From assembly GCF_002561455.1 (NCBI RefSeq), contig NZ_NTUP01000074.1:1-64000 (forward strand): a DNA stretch of 64,000 nt, written 5' to 3'. Below, in pieces: positions 9,280 through 17,432 of this stretch. The first letter of the stretch is position 1, and each line of letters begins with the position of its first letter. This DNA comes from Bacillus sp. AFS015802. Lineage in GTDB: Bacteria > Bacillota > Bacilli > Bacillales > Bacillaceae_B. Under the pieces are notes generated by a model. That model was given only the letters and a program-made list of their open reading frames with translations. It did not search any database and had not been told where the DNA came from. The position numbers and the translations under genes were made by a program.

Positions 9280-9885
9280 ATGGCAACTATTATAGGATTA
9301 ACAGGTGGGATCGCGAGTGGTAAGAGTACCATTTCCACCATGTTACATGAAAAAGGATATACGATAATCGATGCAGATCTGGCTGCCCGTATGGTCGTAG
9401 AAGTCGGCCAGCCGGCTTACCTTGCAATCGTCGAGGAATTTGGTGAACGTATCCTGCACGAAAACGATCCAACCATCAATCGGGAAAAACTCGGTCAAAT
9501 CATTTTCAACTCTGAAGAAAAAAGGAAAAAACTCAATAGCATCGTCCATCCAGCTGTCAGGACCATGATGCTTCAGCACAAGGATGAAGCCATCGCATCC
9601 GGGAAAAACACGATTTTCATGGATATCCCGTTACTATTCGAAAGCGACCTGACCTGGATGGTGGAGCGCACCCTGGTCATATTCGTGAACGAAGAAACAC
9701 AGCTGACACGTCTAATGGAACGGAACCATCTCAACCGTGAAGATGCAGAAGCACGAATCGCATCCCAGTTCCCACTCAAAGACAAAGTCAACCTCGCCGA
9801 CGCAGTCATCGACAACAACGGATCACTGCATGAGACAAAAGAACAACTCGAAGCACTATTAACAGAATGGGACCTGCAACCATAA
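9280..9885 (+). CDS. coaE: Dephospho-CoA kinase
   Basis: Catalyses the last step of coenzyme A synthesis, ATP-dependent phosphorylation of dephospho-CoA. The 201-residue protein begins with the P-loop GLTGGIASGKST (residues 6-17), followed by DADLAARMV, and contains the family segment FMDIPLLFES. AAAGGA precedes the ATG. It is the last gene of the polA-mutM-ytaF-coaE run and is followed at once by a terminator. Confidence 0.97.
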   Translation: MATIIGLTGGIASGKSTISTMLHEKGYTIIDADLAARMVVEVGQPAYLAIVEEFGERILHENDPTINREKLGQIIFNSEEKRKKLNSIVHPAVRTMMLQHKDEAIASGKNTIFMDIPLLFESDLTWMVERTLVIFVNEETQLTRLMERNHLNREDAEARIASQFPLKDKVNLADAVIDNNGSLHETKEQLEALLTEWDLQP

Positions 9886-9896
9886 CATCACAAATG

Positions 9897-9928
9897 ACCG
9901 ACAAGAAACCCTTGTCGGTTTTATTTTG
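9897..9928 (+). terminator. Terminator after coaE
   Basis: ACCGACAAG pairs with CTTGTCGGT across a five-base loop, followed by TTTTATTTTG. Confidence 0.9.
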
Positions 9929-9991
9929 TCTAAGAGGGTTAGAGTATTGGAATGATCTGATATCAATTATTGGTACCGTCATAATATTCAT

Positions 9992-10240
9992 GTTGAGTGT
10001 AACGGAAGGCTGCTCGACTCCTGCGGGAAACGTGGGACAGTTCGAAAAGCGGAGGCGGCTTGTTCAGACCCGACAAGCATAAGATGAATGGAACGGGAAG
10101 GCGTTCTTTGCCTTCATGGGCCATTTAGCTTATGACCTCGAGGGGCTAGCCGCCGGAGCTGGACAGGTGAGACCCCGCTAAAGCCGAGGAGGCTCACCGC
10201 CCACCCCGCGGAAAGCGAGCAACCTGGAGTGGAACTCAAC
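9992..10240. repeat. Modular palindromic repeat, long copy A
   Basis: This 249-base element has imperfect inverted ends (GTTGAGTGTAACGG versus GTGGAACTCAAC). Internal blocks shared with the copies at 21258 and 54248 include GCTCGACTCCTGCGGGAA, GGACAGGTGAGACCCC, GAGGCTCACCGCC and CCCCGCGGAAAGCGAGC. A 126-base insert is bounded by GGACAG repeats at 10035 and 10161 and is itself a hairpin. Translations of this DNA are artefacts. It occupies most of the 567-base gap between coaE and gapB. Confidence 0.9.
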
Positions 10241-10369
10241 CAGCACATGCCCCGTCAAATTATTAACCGTCAACATTTGAAATCAAGTATGTTTCCAAAC
10301 CACAAAAATATACATACAATAAGCCTATTTGTCAGAATTATAAAACATTTAAAATCCGCAAAATACTTA

Positions 10370-10397
10370 TTAACTAATTCTCCAAATATGTTATACT
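10370..10397 (+). promoter_or_regulatory. gapB promoter with CcpN-type operator
   Basis: A -35 (TTAACT, 10370-10375) and -10 (TATACT, 10392-10397) are separated by 16 bases. The 11-mer TATGTTATACT at 10387-10397 fits the CcpN consensus TRTGHYATAYW at every position and covers the -10. In B. subtilis CcpN represses gapB and pckA on glycolytic carbon sources. The match is seen; the regulation is inferred from the homologous system. Confidence 0.75.
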
Positions 10398-10452
10398 ATT
10401 TTTAGCAAATAAACATATAAGTATAACATTAATATAGAGGGGAGCCGGATTT

Positions 10453-11481
10453 ATGAAGGCGAAAATTGCAATCAATGGTTTTGGACGTATTGGAAGAATG
10501 GTTTTCAGAAAAGCGATATTAGAGGATAACTTAGAGGTTGTAGCCATTAACGCAAGCTACCCGGCTGAAACGTTAGCTCATTTAATAAAGTATGACACAA
10601 ATCATGGTACATTCCAGGCGGATGTCGTGACAGAGGACGATGCACTCATCGTCAACGGCAAACGTGTCCTGCTATTAAGCAATCGTGATCCCAAAGCATT
10701 ACCTTGGAATGAACTGAACATCGATATCGTCATCGAAGCGACGGGGAAATTCAATTCAAAAGACAAAGCGAGCCTTCACTTAGAAGCAGGAGCGAAAAAA
10801 GTCATCCTGACGGCCCCGGGTAAAAATGAAGACGTTACCATTGTGATGGGCGTAAATGAAAGCGCATTAAATATAGAAGAACACAGCGTCATTTCCAATG
10901 CTTCCTGCACGACGAACTGTCTGGCTCCTGTAGCGAAAGTGCTGGATGAGCAGTTTGGAATTGAAAACGGTCTCATGACGACGGTCCATGCTTACACGAA
11001 CGATCAAAAAAATATCGATAATCCTCATAAGGACTTACGAAGAGCGAGAGCGTGCGGGCAATCGATCATCCCGACAACGACTGGTGCTGCAAAAGCATTA
11101 TCATTGGTCCTGCCACAATTAAGCGGGAAGCTTCACGGAATGGCGCTGCGTGTGCCGACTCCGAACGTGTCATTAGTGGATCTGGTCGTGGATGTAAAAA
11201 GAGACGTAACCGTCGAGGAAATCAATGATGCATTCATCACGGCATCCCTTGGTTCCCTGCACGGTGTGCTTCAATACACGACAGAACCATTGGTGTCGAT
11301 CGACTTCAATACAAATCCTCATTCCGCGATCATCGACGGTTTGTCCACCATGGTGATGGGCAGCCGAAAAGTGAAGGTATTGGCCTGGTATGACAACGAA
11401 TGGGGCTACTCATGCCGCGTCGTGGACCTGGCTAAATTCGTCGCCAACAAAATGAACGCCAAACAAGAAGTCAACGTTTGA
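10453..11481 (+). CDS. gapB: Gluconeogenic glyceraldehyde-3-phosphate dehydrogenase
   Basis: NADP-preferring GAPDH used in the gluconeogenic direction. The 342-residue protein opens with the Rossmann motif INGFGRIGR and has the catalytic SNASCTTNC with C152. The C-terminal NEWGYSCRV is conserved. It is assigned as gapB, not the glycolytic gapA, because it lies between coaE and speD as in B. subtilis and has a CcpN-type operator over its -10. GAGGGGAG precedes the ATG. It is monocistronic, with a terminator at 11514. Confidence 0.95.
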   Translation: MKAKIAINGFGRIGRMVFRKAILEDNLEVVAINASYPAETLAHLIKYDTNHGTFQADVVTEDDALIVNGKRVLLLSNRDPKALPWNELNIDIVIEATGKFNSKDKASLHLEAGAKKVILTAPGKNEDVTIVMGVNESALNIEEHSVISNASCTTNCLAPVAKVLDEQFGIENGLMTTVHAYTNDQKNIDNPHKDLRRARACGQSIIPTTTGAAKALSLVLPQLSGKLHGMALRVPTPNVSLVDLVVDVKRDVTVEEINDAFITASLGSLHGVLQYTTEPLVSIDFNTNPHSAIIDGLSTMVMGSRKVKVLAWYDNEWGYSCRVVDLAKFVANKMNAKQEVNV

Positions 11482-11513
11482 AAGAACCAATATAAACAAT
11501 AAATCAAATCGCT

Positions 11514-11546
11514 AGAACGTACCTTTTTCGGGTGCGTTCTTTTCTT
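11514..11546 (+). terminator. Terminator after gapB
   Basis: AGAACGTACC pairs with GGTGCGTTCT (one G-T pair), followed by TTTTCTT. Confidence 0.85.
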
Positions 11547-11646
11547 ATGATTAGACTATCTTCGTGAAATTTGTTATTTTTACAAAAGGAGGGGCCGGGG
11601 GGAGTTCATCCTGACAACCCCACTAAAAAAAGTTTGTAAAAATTTA

Positions 11647-11675
11647 TTGCAAAAGAGATTTAAACAAAGTATACT
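11647..11675 (+). promoter_or_regulatory. speD promoter
   Basis: TTGCAA (11647-11652) and TATACT (11670-11675) with a 17-base spacer form a good sigma-A promoter. Predicted start is about 11682, leaving an untranslated leader near 150 bases. Confidence 0.75.
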
Positions 11676-11713
11676 ATTTTTCGTGAACTTCTTATTAGCA
11701 AATGAATACTGAT

Positions 11714-11769
11714 TTAACTACTTAAAGGGTTAGGACCTCTTCGGACTAACTTTCCCCCGTGGTAGTTAA
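11714..11769 (+). promoter_or_regulatory. Structured speD 5' leader
   Basis: TTAACTAC (11714-11721) and GTAGTTAA (11762-11769) form a perfect eight-pair closing stem. Inside it GTTAG pairs with CTAAC in a nested stem, followed by a C-rich stretch CCCCC. This compact fold sits about 63 bases before the speD ATG, within the predicted transcript. I do not recognise it as a named riboswitch; a role in polyamine or S-adenosylmethionine control is conjecture. Confidence 0.5.
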
Positions 11770-11832
11770 GATTTTGCCAAAGGATTCGTTCATTTTGACG
11801 AAAAAAATTATGTCAAAGGGGGAAATACGAAA

Positions 11833-12213
11833 ATGGAAACAATGGGTCGTCATGTAATCTCGGAATTATGGGGTTGCGATTTTGAAAAATTAAACGATGT
11901 AGTAGGAATTGAGAAAACATTCGTAGATGCTGCGCTTAAGTCAGGTGCAGAAGTGCGTGAGGTAGCTTTCCATAAATTTGCTCCTCAAGGTGTGAGTGGA
12001 GTCGTGATCATTTCTGAATCACACTTAACTATCCACAGTTTTCCTGAACATGGTTATGCCAGTATTGATGTATATACGTGCGGCGATTTAGATCCTAATA
12101 TCGCAGCTGAATATATTGCAGATGCTCTTGGTGCTGACACACGCGAAACGATTGAATTGCCGCGTGGAATGGGTCCTGTACAAATGAAGAAGTCCCAGGC
12201 TCAAGCCCTTTAA
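11833..12213 (+). CDS. speD: S-adenosylmethionine decarboxylase proenzyme
   Basis: Pyruvoyl enzyme that makes decarboxylated S-adenosylmethionine for spermidine synthesis. The 126-residue proenzyme is the short prokaryotic class. It would self-cleave before Ser63 in [15 protein letters not shown] to create the pyruvoyl group, and has the active-site segment YTCGD. AAAGGGGGAAA precedes the ATG. It is monocistronic, between its own promoter and a terminator, with a structured leader. Confidence 0.96.
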   Translation: METMGRHVISELWGCDFEKLNDVVGIEKTFVDAALKSGAEVREVAFHKFAPQGVSGVVIISESHLTIHSFPEHGYASIDVYTCGDLDPNIAAEYIADALGADTRETIELPRGMGPVQMKKSQAQAL

Positions 12214-12229
12214 TCGATAATAACTCAGA

Positions 12230-12262
12230 AGAGATGCGTGAATTCATGCATCTCTTTTTTTT
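12230..12262 (+). terminator. Terminator after speD
   Basis: AGAGATGC pairs with GCATCTCT, followed by a run of eight T. Confidence 0.92.
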
Positions 12263-12344
12263 CGCGCCTTCGCAGGTGCACTTATGGGTTTTTCAATCTT
12301 GCCTTTTCGTGTAAAATAAGGGTAACTAAAGGGAGGAACTTGAT

Positions 12345-12725
12345 ATGAGTGGAATACGTACCCTGTTAAAGCGATTTCAATCGGAGTGTGAAACGTCCGA
12401 TCAGCATGAAGATAAAGAGCTGCAATCACACTATTATAAATCGATGCACCAAGGTGTATTTAATGCGGTACTGGAATTATTCTCATCGTCGGAGTATGAG
12501 GTGATTTCCCAGTCCAAGGACAGAGGGGAAATCACGGTCCGGAAAAACGGAACGCCTCAATTATTCATCGTGGCCACGGTCATTACGGTGAGGCCGCTTG
12601 AAACGGCAGTCGATTTCAAGGTGAGTGCAGACAAAGGGAAGATCTTTGGTACATATACGGTGTTAAAAGCGCAGATCTGCCATTATTATCAGAAGCTTGA
12701 CAGCGAATTGAGGAAAGTGAAATAA
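12345..12725 (+). CDS. Conserved hypothetical cytosolic protein
   Basis: A 126-residue soluble protein without signal peptide or membrane segment. GGGAGG lies eight bases before the ATG, and codon use resembles its neighbours. The sequence alternates charged helices ([21 protein letters not shown]) with a beta-rich middle ([20 protein letters not shown]). I recall Bacillaceae homologues labelled only 'cytosolic protein' and assign no function. It lies between speD and nrdR and has its own hairpin at 12741. Confidence 0.8.
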   Translation: MSGIRTLLKRFQSECETSDQHEDKELQSHYYKSMHQGVFNAVLELFSSSEYEVISQSKDRGEITVRKNGTPQLFIVATVITVRPLETAVDFKVSADKGKIFGTYTVLKAQICHYYQKLDSELRKVK

Positions 12726-12740
12726 CGGTAAATCCCATAG

Positions 12741-12768
12741 AAGCTTGTGTATGTCGCAGCTTTTTTAT
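12741..12768 (+). terminator. Weak terminator
   Basis: AAGCT, a bulged T, then GTG pairs with CGCAGCTT, followed by six T. The stem is short. Confidence 0.6.
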
Positions 12769-12807
12769 ATGATGAAAGTAATAGTATGTAATAACGGAGC
12801 TGATATT

Positions 12808-13263
12808 ATGAAATGCCCGTCTTGCCAGCATAATGGTACCCGAGTGGTCGACTCCCGGCCTGCTGATGAAGGACGTTCGATCAGGAGAAGAAGAGAATGT
12901 GAAGAATGCACGTTTCGCTTCACGACCTTTGAGAAGGTTGAAGAGCTTCCTTTAATTGTGGTGAAAAAAGAAGGGGTAAGAGAAGAGTTTAGTCGAGAAA
13001 AGATTTTAAGAGGATTGATCAAGGCCTGTGAGAAGCGCCCGGTTCCTCTTGAAAGATTAGAAAAGATCTCCACGGATATTGAAAAGGACCTTCGTAATCA
13101 GGGTGCCTCTGAAGTGGAATCCGTGAAGATCGGTGAGATGGTCATGGATCACCTTGCCAAAGTAGATGAAGTGGCATATGTCCGTTTTGCATCCGTATAT
13201 CGACAGTTTAAAGATATCAATGTATTTATAGATGAATTGAAAGAATTAATCAAAAAAGAGTAG
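12808..13263 (+). CDS. nrdR: NrdR, ribonucleotide reductase repressor
   Basis: Zinc-ribbon and ATP-cone repressor of ribonucleotide reductase genes. In the 151-residue product the N-terminal ribbon uses CPSC (3-6) and CEEC (31-34), and [12 protein letters not shown] is the family signature. The ATP-cone starts near residue 46 ([17 protein letters not shown]). ATG 12808 is preferred over an in-frame ATG at 12745 because MKCPSC is the universal start. A terminator at 13270 separates it from dnaB, although the order nrdR-dnaB-dnaI is conserved. Confidence 0.96.
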   Translation: MKCPSCQHNGTRVVDSRPADEGRSIRRRRECEECTFRFTTFEKVEELPLIVVKKEGVREEFSREKILRGLIKACEKRPVPLERLEKISTDIEKDLRNQGASEVESVKIGEMVMDHLAKVDEVAYVRFASVYRQFKDINVFIDELKELIKKE

Positions 13264-13269
13264 AAGAAT

Positions 13270-13306
13270 GAGCTGAAGATGGTATTCTTTAGCTCTTTTC
13301 TCTTTA
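13270..13306 (+). terminator. Terminator after nrdR
   Basis: GAGCTGAA pairs with TTTAGCTC (one G-T pair), followed by TTTTCTCTTT. Confidence 0.75.
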
Positions 13307-13330
13307 TGTATTGAAAGGTAGAATCACGCT

Positions 13331-14716
13331 ATGAAGAAGCATTGGAATGAAATACAGCCAATCGATCATTACACGGTAGGGACCCATGGGATGCTTCAGG
13401 AATATGACCGGAAAATCATCACATTTCTATACCAGCCACTGATCGGTTCCGTTTGCTACAGCCTCTATATGAGTCTTTGGGGCGAAGTGGAGGAAAATCG
13501 GCTGTGGTCGACCGAATCCACCCATTATCATCTGATGAACGTTCTTTCGGTCAATCTTCAGGATGTCTATGAGGCACGGATGAAGCTTGAAGGGATCGGG
13601 TTGTTGAAGACCTTTGAGAAAAAGGACCATGAAGAGCGCCGTTTTCTTTATGAACTGCAGCCGCCTTTATCGCCGCAGGAATTCTTTCACGATGGCATGC
13701 TGAATGTGTATTTATACCGGAAGATCGGGAGGACTCATTATCTCCGTTTGAAGAAATTTTTCACGGATGTGTCTGCTGATAAACATCAGTACACCAACAT
13801 TACCCGTTCTTTTCAGGATGTCTTTAGGTCGGAACAAATTAATTTTCTACACCATGATGCGAATATGGATTCCGAAACCGCGTCTGGTGAACAATATATG
13901 AAATACGGCAAGAATGATGGACTTGCCCTGGACGAAGTCGATTTCGATTTTCAACTGTTACTGTCCGGGTTATCCGAATCCATGGTCCCGCGCAAAGCCT
14001 TTACGCCAAAAGTGAAGGAAACCGTATTGAAACTGAGCTATCTGTACGGGATCGATCCTCTTCAAATGAAGAATATCGTACTAAGCTCACTGGATGCGGA
14101 CGATACGATCGATATCGAATTGTTACGAAAAACCGCCCGGGACTGGTATGGCATGCAGACAGGTGATCAACTGCCTGACTTGACTGCGAGAATGGAAACG
14201 AAACAACCTGCCCCACGGGATAAACCGCTCTCCAAGGAAGAAGAGCTCATTGAATACCTGGAAACAACGTCCCCGAAGGATGTATTATCGGACATTTCCA
14301 ATGGCGGATCTCCTTCAAAGGCGGATCTCCAGGCGGTTGAAGAAGTGCTCATGTCACAGAAGCTGCCGATCGGCGTCATGAATGTGCTGGTCCAATATGT
14401 GCTGTTAAAAACCGACATGAAACTGACAAAGGGATACATGGAGAAGATTGCCTCCCACTGGTCCAGGAAAAAAGTGACCTCGGCAAGCGAAGCGATGAAT
14501 CTGGCGAAAAAGGAACACAAGCAGTATCTTGAGTGGGCTGAGGGGAAAAAGGAAACCAAATCGAACAGGCGGAGAAAGCCGATCCGCACAGAGAAACTTC
14601 CTGAGTGGTTCAAGGAAGAGGAAACGTCGAACGAAGCCGATGCCTCTTCTGACGAATACGATTTCGAAGCTGAAAAGAAAAAACTCGAGGAAGAGCTTAA
14701 AAATTTTCGGAAGTAG
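13331..14716 (+). CDS. dnaB: DnaB, replication initiation and membrane attachment protein
   Basis: Firmicute helicase co-loader (not the DnaB helicase of E. coli), acting with DnaD and DnaI at oriC and in restart. The 461-residue protein has an N-terminal winged-helix region starting NEIQPIDHYTV and a DnaB/DnaD-like C-terminal region around 300-400 (PSKADLQAVEEVLMSQKLP), then a charged, disordered tail. AAAGG lies about 12 bases before the ATG, a rather distant site. The dnaI start follows within 13 bases. Confidence 0.94.
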   Translation: MKKHWNEIQPIDHYTVGTHGMLQEYDRKIITFLYQPLIGSVCYSLYMSLWGEVEENRLWSTESTHYHLMNVLSVNLQDVYEARMKLEGIGLLKTFEKKDHEERRFLYELQPPLSPQEFFHDGMLNVYLYRKIGRTHYLRLKKFFTDVSADKHQYTNITRSFQDVFRSEQINFLHHDANMDSETASGEQYMKYGKNDGLALDEVDFDFQLLLSGLSESMVPRKAFTPKVKETVLKLSYLYGIDPLQMKNIVLSSLDADDTIDIELLRKTARDWYGMQTGDQLPDLTARMETKQPAPRDKPLSKEEELIEYLETTSPKDVLSDISNGGSPSKADLQAVEEVLMSQKLPIGVMNVLVQYVLLKTDMKLTKGYMEKIASHWSRKKVTSASEAMNLAKKEHKQYLEWAEGKKETKSNRRRKPIRTEKLPEWFKEEETSNEADASSDEYDFEAEKKKLEEELKNFRK

Positions 14717-14728
14717 GTGAACAATACG

Positions 14729-15661
14729 GTGGAGAGAATCAATAACACCTTAAAAAGGTTGGCGACTTCTGGTTCGTTTCAACAGAGATATGAACAAATG
14801 AAAAAAGAGATTTTAGAAAACAATGACGTAAAAGACTTTATCCGGAGGAACGAAGGCCTTGTAACAACTGAAATGGTCAACGAAAGCCTGATGAAGCTGT
14901 ATGAATACATTTCCCAAAGCAAGGAGTGCCGGTACTGCCCTTCATTGCAGGAATGTAAAAACATGATGCAAGGCTATGACCCCCATCTGGTGATCAGGGG
15001 GAACACCATCGACATCGATTACCACCGCTGCCCGCGTAAAGTCATCCATGATGAGAGAACGAGTGCCCAGCGATTGATCAAAAGCCTGTATGTGCCAAAG
15101 GATATTTTACAAGCATCCTTCCAGACCCTCGACCTTGATTCGAAAAGCCGCCTGGAAGCTGTGCGTTTGGCGAAAAATTTCGTCGAGACCTATACGGAAG
15201 GCACAAAAATGAAGGGCCTCTATTTTTATGGGAAGTTCGGGGTGGGCAAATCCTATCTGTTAGGGGCCATGGCCAATGAACTCGCCGAGAAAAAGATCGG
15301 CTCTCTTATCGTGTATGTTCCCGAGTTCTTCAGGGAGATCAAACAATCACTCGGTGATAATACGGTAAATGAAAAGCTTGAGATGGTGAAATCGGCACCG
15401 ATCCTCATGCTGGATGATATCGGCGCGGAAACGATGTCCAGCTGGGGAAGGGATGAAATCCTCGGAACGATCCTCCAGTACCGGATGCTTGAGAATCTGC
15501 CGACCTTCTTCACTTCCAACTTCAACTTCAACGAGCTGACTCATCATCTGACGTACAGTCAGCGCGGGGAAGAAGAGAAGCTGAAGGCTGCACGGATCAT
15601 GGAGCGGATCAAATATCTGTCCAAGCCTGTGTTGATTGATGGGCGTAATCGAAGAGAATAG
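14729..15661 (+). CDS. dnaI: DnaI, primosomal helicase loader
   Basis: AAA+ ATPase that loads the replicative helicase. The 310-residue product has an N-terminal zinc-binding region with CRYCPSLQEC near residue 72 and a C-terminal AAA+ domain with Walker A GKFGVGKS and Walker B LMLDDIGAE. GTG 14729 is chosen because AGGTGA (14715-14720) is correctly spaced and the protein then aligns end to end with B. subtilis DnaI; GTG 14717 is the alternative. A strong terminator follows. Confidence 0.95.
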   Translation: MERINNTLKRLATSGSFQQRYEQMKKEILENNDVKDFIRRNEGLVTTEMVNESLMKLYEYISQSKECRYCPSLQECKNMMQGYDPHLVIRGNTIDIDYHRCPRKVIHDERTSAQRLIKSLYVPKDILQASFQTLDLDSKSRLEAVRLAKNFVETYTEGTKMKGLYFYGKFGVGKSYLLGAMANELAEKKIGSLIVYVPEFFREIKQSLGDNTVNEKLEMVKSAPILMLDDIGAETMSSWGRDEILGTILQYRMLENLPTFFTSNFNFNELTHHLTYSQRGEEEKLKAARIMERIKYLSKPVLIDGRNRRE

Positions 15662-15665
15662 GTTG

Positions 15666-15705
15666 AAAGAGAGGTGATTGCTTGCGATGATCCTCTCTTT
15701 TTTTT
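15666..15705 (+). terminator. Terminator after dnaI
   Basis: AAAGAGAGG pairs with CCTCTCTTT, followed by a T run. Confidence 0.85.
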
Positions 15706-15747
15706 GGTTGGGTGGTATGTGATTGTGTTTCCGATTATTGGAAAAAA

Positions 15748-15904
15748 GCTGGATTCTGTGTGCTTTCGGCTGGATTATTACAGGAAGCGGCTGGATTAAG
15801 CGGGATTTCCGCTGGATTCTCGTCCAAAACGGCCGGATTATCGGCAAAATCGGCTGGATTTATTGCAACGGTAGGGAGGATTCAACGCCAAATTGGTCTG
15901 GATA
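15748..15904. repeat. 21-base phased repeat array
   Basis: The core GCTGGATT (once GCCGGATT) starts at 15748, 15769, 15790, 15811, 15832 and 15853, an exact 21-base period. Two degenerate units follow near 15875 and 15897. The 12 bases between cores differ in every unit. Several frames stay open because the period is a multiple of three, but there is no ribosome binding site and I do not call a gene. The array begins about 40 bases after the dnaI terminator. Confidence 0.9.
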
Positions 15905-15905
15905 A

Positions 15906-16145
15906 CTACACCAACAACCAAAACCACGTTAAACTGCCCACATCGTCCTAACCACCGACCTGAAACCCGACAAATAACCCCAACAAACGACCATACCACC
16001 TCAAACTCACAAAAATCAACGAACCGACCATCGGGTTTCGTCAAACCAATACCCCATCATCCTCATAACCGACCGATCTCTTCACCATTACGTATAAAGC
16101 ACCACCCCTTACAAAAAAGAAATTCCCTCATCAACTTCTAATTTA
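15906..16145. other. C-rich, G-poor intergenic stretch
   Basis: About 240 bases between the 21-base array and ytxC are strongly strand-skewed. In 15901-15960 I count about 24 C and 5 G, and the skew persists to about 16110. Short ORFs exist on both strands but none has a credible start site or recognisable product. Confidence 0.6.
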
Positions 16146-16200
16146 TACAAGCCTCCCATATATATAAATCAGGGAATTGGGTTTAAGGAGGCGAGAAAGT

Positions 16201-17067
16201 TTGATTGAATTTATTTTCAAGCAAAAAAGTGATGCGATAAAGCTTCAAGAATACCTCAATAAAGAGTTCATCCAATCATGGTTCCATGAAACGCTCTTTC
16301 AACATAAAAGGCACTATAATTTGACGATAGAGGTCTCCCCCTTTTTCAAGGAGAGAGAAAAACTGTTCAACGGGGTGACCCGCTTTGTCTTGAATGATAA
16401 ATGCATGGACTGGTCCGAATCAGTCCTGAGGGAAAATTATTTCTATGAAGATAGTGATGAAATCAATCAGATTTTAGAAATCGTATCAGAGATGAGGATG
16501 GGGGAGCGGCCCGAATTGATCGAGCTGATCGGCGAATGGGACGAAGGGGGATACGTTCGTGACAGCCTGGAACATTTGTTGGAAGGGAAGGCGCCCATAT
16601 CATTCGACTCGTTCAGTAAGTTCAGGCTGAAGAAGCTGGAGGAGAGGCTGCTCCTGATGGTGGACCTGGCCATCGATGAATATAAGATGGAACAGGAATA
16701 TCAGATGTTCGTGCATATGCTCCGGGAGTATCTTGCGTCCAGGGAGCAGAAGGTGCTCACGATTCATCTTTACTCGACTGGATATGGTTTCCGTTTCTTT
16801 GATGAAGACATGAAAGAGCTGACCCGGCAGGACCTGACGAAGGCGATTGATAAACGGCTCCTGACCAATCACCCTTTATATGTGGATTCGTACACCATCG
16901 CCCCATTATTGTCCCTTGCCCCACGGAAGATCCACGTGTATGGGAATGGGGACCATCAATTGGTCAGGACCCTTCAGAATATTTTTGAAGAACGGATCGA
17001 GCTTTTGCCGTTGAATTATTTTCCCGACACGCTTCTGTATCCTTCGTGGGATATCGCAAGTGAATAG
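16201..17067 (+). CDS. ytxC: YtxC family protein
   Basis: A 288-residue YtxC-like protein, a family found in endospore formers and often listed as sporulation-related, with no known biochemistry. It appears soluble, mostly helical and rich in acidic and basic residues. TTG 16201 is chosen because AAGGAGGCG lies nine bases upstream; an upstream in-frame start at 16177 would put that site inside the gene. The dnaI-ytxC-thrS order matches B. subtilis. No terminator is visible before the thrS promoter. Confidence 0.85.
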   Translation: MIEFIFKQKSDAIKLQEYLNKEFIQSWFHETLFQHKRHYNLTIEVSPFFKEREKLFNGVTRFVLNDKCMDWSESVLRENYFYEDSDEINQILEIVSEMRMGERPELIELIGEWDEGGYVRDSLEHLLEGKAPISFDSFSKFRLKKLEERLLLMVDLAIDEYKMEQEYQMFVHMLREYLASREQKVLTIHLYSTGYGFRFFDEDMKELTRQDLTKAIDKRLLTNHPLYVDSYTIAPLLSLAPRKIHVYGNGDHQLVRTLQNIFEERIELLPLNYFPDTLLYPSWDIASE

Positions 17068-17069
17068 GC

Positions 17070-17098
17070 TTGCTTTTCGACACATAACCGATTATAAT
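17070..17098 (+). promoter_or_regulatory. thrS promoter
   Basis: TTGCTT (17070-17075) and TATAAT (17093-17098) with a 17-base spacer, just after ytxC and ahead of the T-box leader. Confidence 0.75.
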
Positions 17099-17105
17099 AC
17101 CTACA

Positions 17106-17398
17106 TAATAAGTCAATAAATAAAGGTTATGATGAGGACAACAATATTCCTATTCCATTCACAGAGAGGGAAGTCATTTGGCTGCAAGCTTCCTAATTCG
17201 GTAGTGATATTTACCACCTCGGAACTTCAATCATGAACGGAATCATAAAGGATTCACAGTAATGATTGACGGCTAAATGTCGTTATTCGTTTTCAATGAA
17301 GTCATTGTCTTTAAAACCAAGACAGTGAGAAGTTGGGTGGAACCACGAGTTTACTTATTAACCTCGTCCCTTCAAACGTGAAGGGGCGGGGTTTTTTA
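17106..17398 (+). promoter_or_regulatory. T-box riboswitch, threonine specifier
   Basis: tRNA-sensing leader of thrS. Stem I contains a candidate specifier ACC at 17213-17215 (Thr). The T-box sequence GGGTGGAACCACG lies at 17335-17347 with the tRNA-acceptor-binding TGGA at 17338. The terminator is at 17361-17398 (CCTCGTCCCTTCA against TGAAGGGGCGGGG, then TTTTTT). Uncharged tRNA-Thr would stabilise the antiterminator and allow thrS transcription. Confidence 0.95.
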
Positions 17399-17432
17399 TG
17401 TTTTATAACGATATTTTAAGGAGTGAAATCAC

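Noticed and set aside
15748-15904. CRISPR array
   Set aside because: The conserved core is only 8-9 bases and spacers 12 bases; there is no leader or cas gene nearby. The same holds for the arrays at 30545 and 60401.
15712-15951. ORF with seven-residue repeats (AGL/AGF pattern) over the 21-base array
   Set aside because: Period 21 keeps several frames open together; there is no Shine-Dalgarno site and the spacers differ freely, so it is non-coding.
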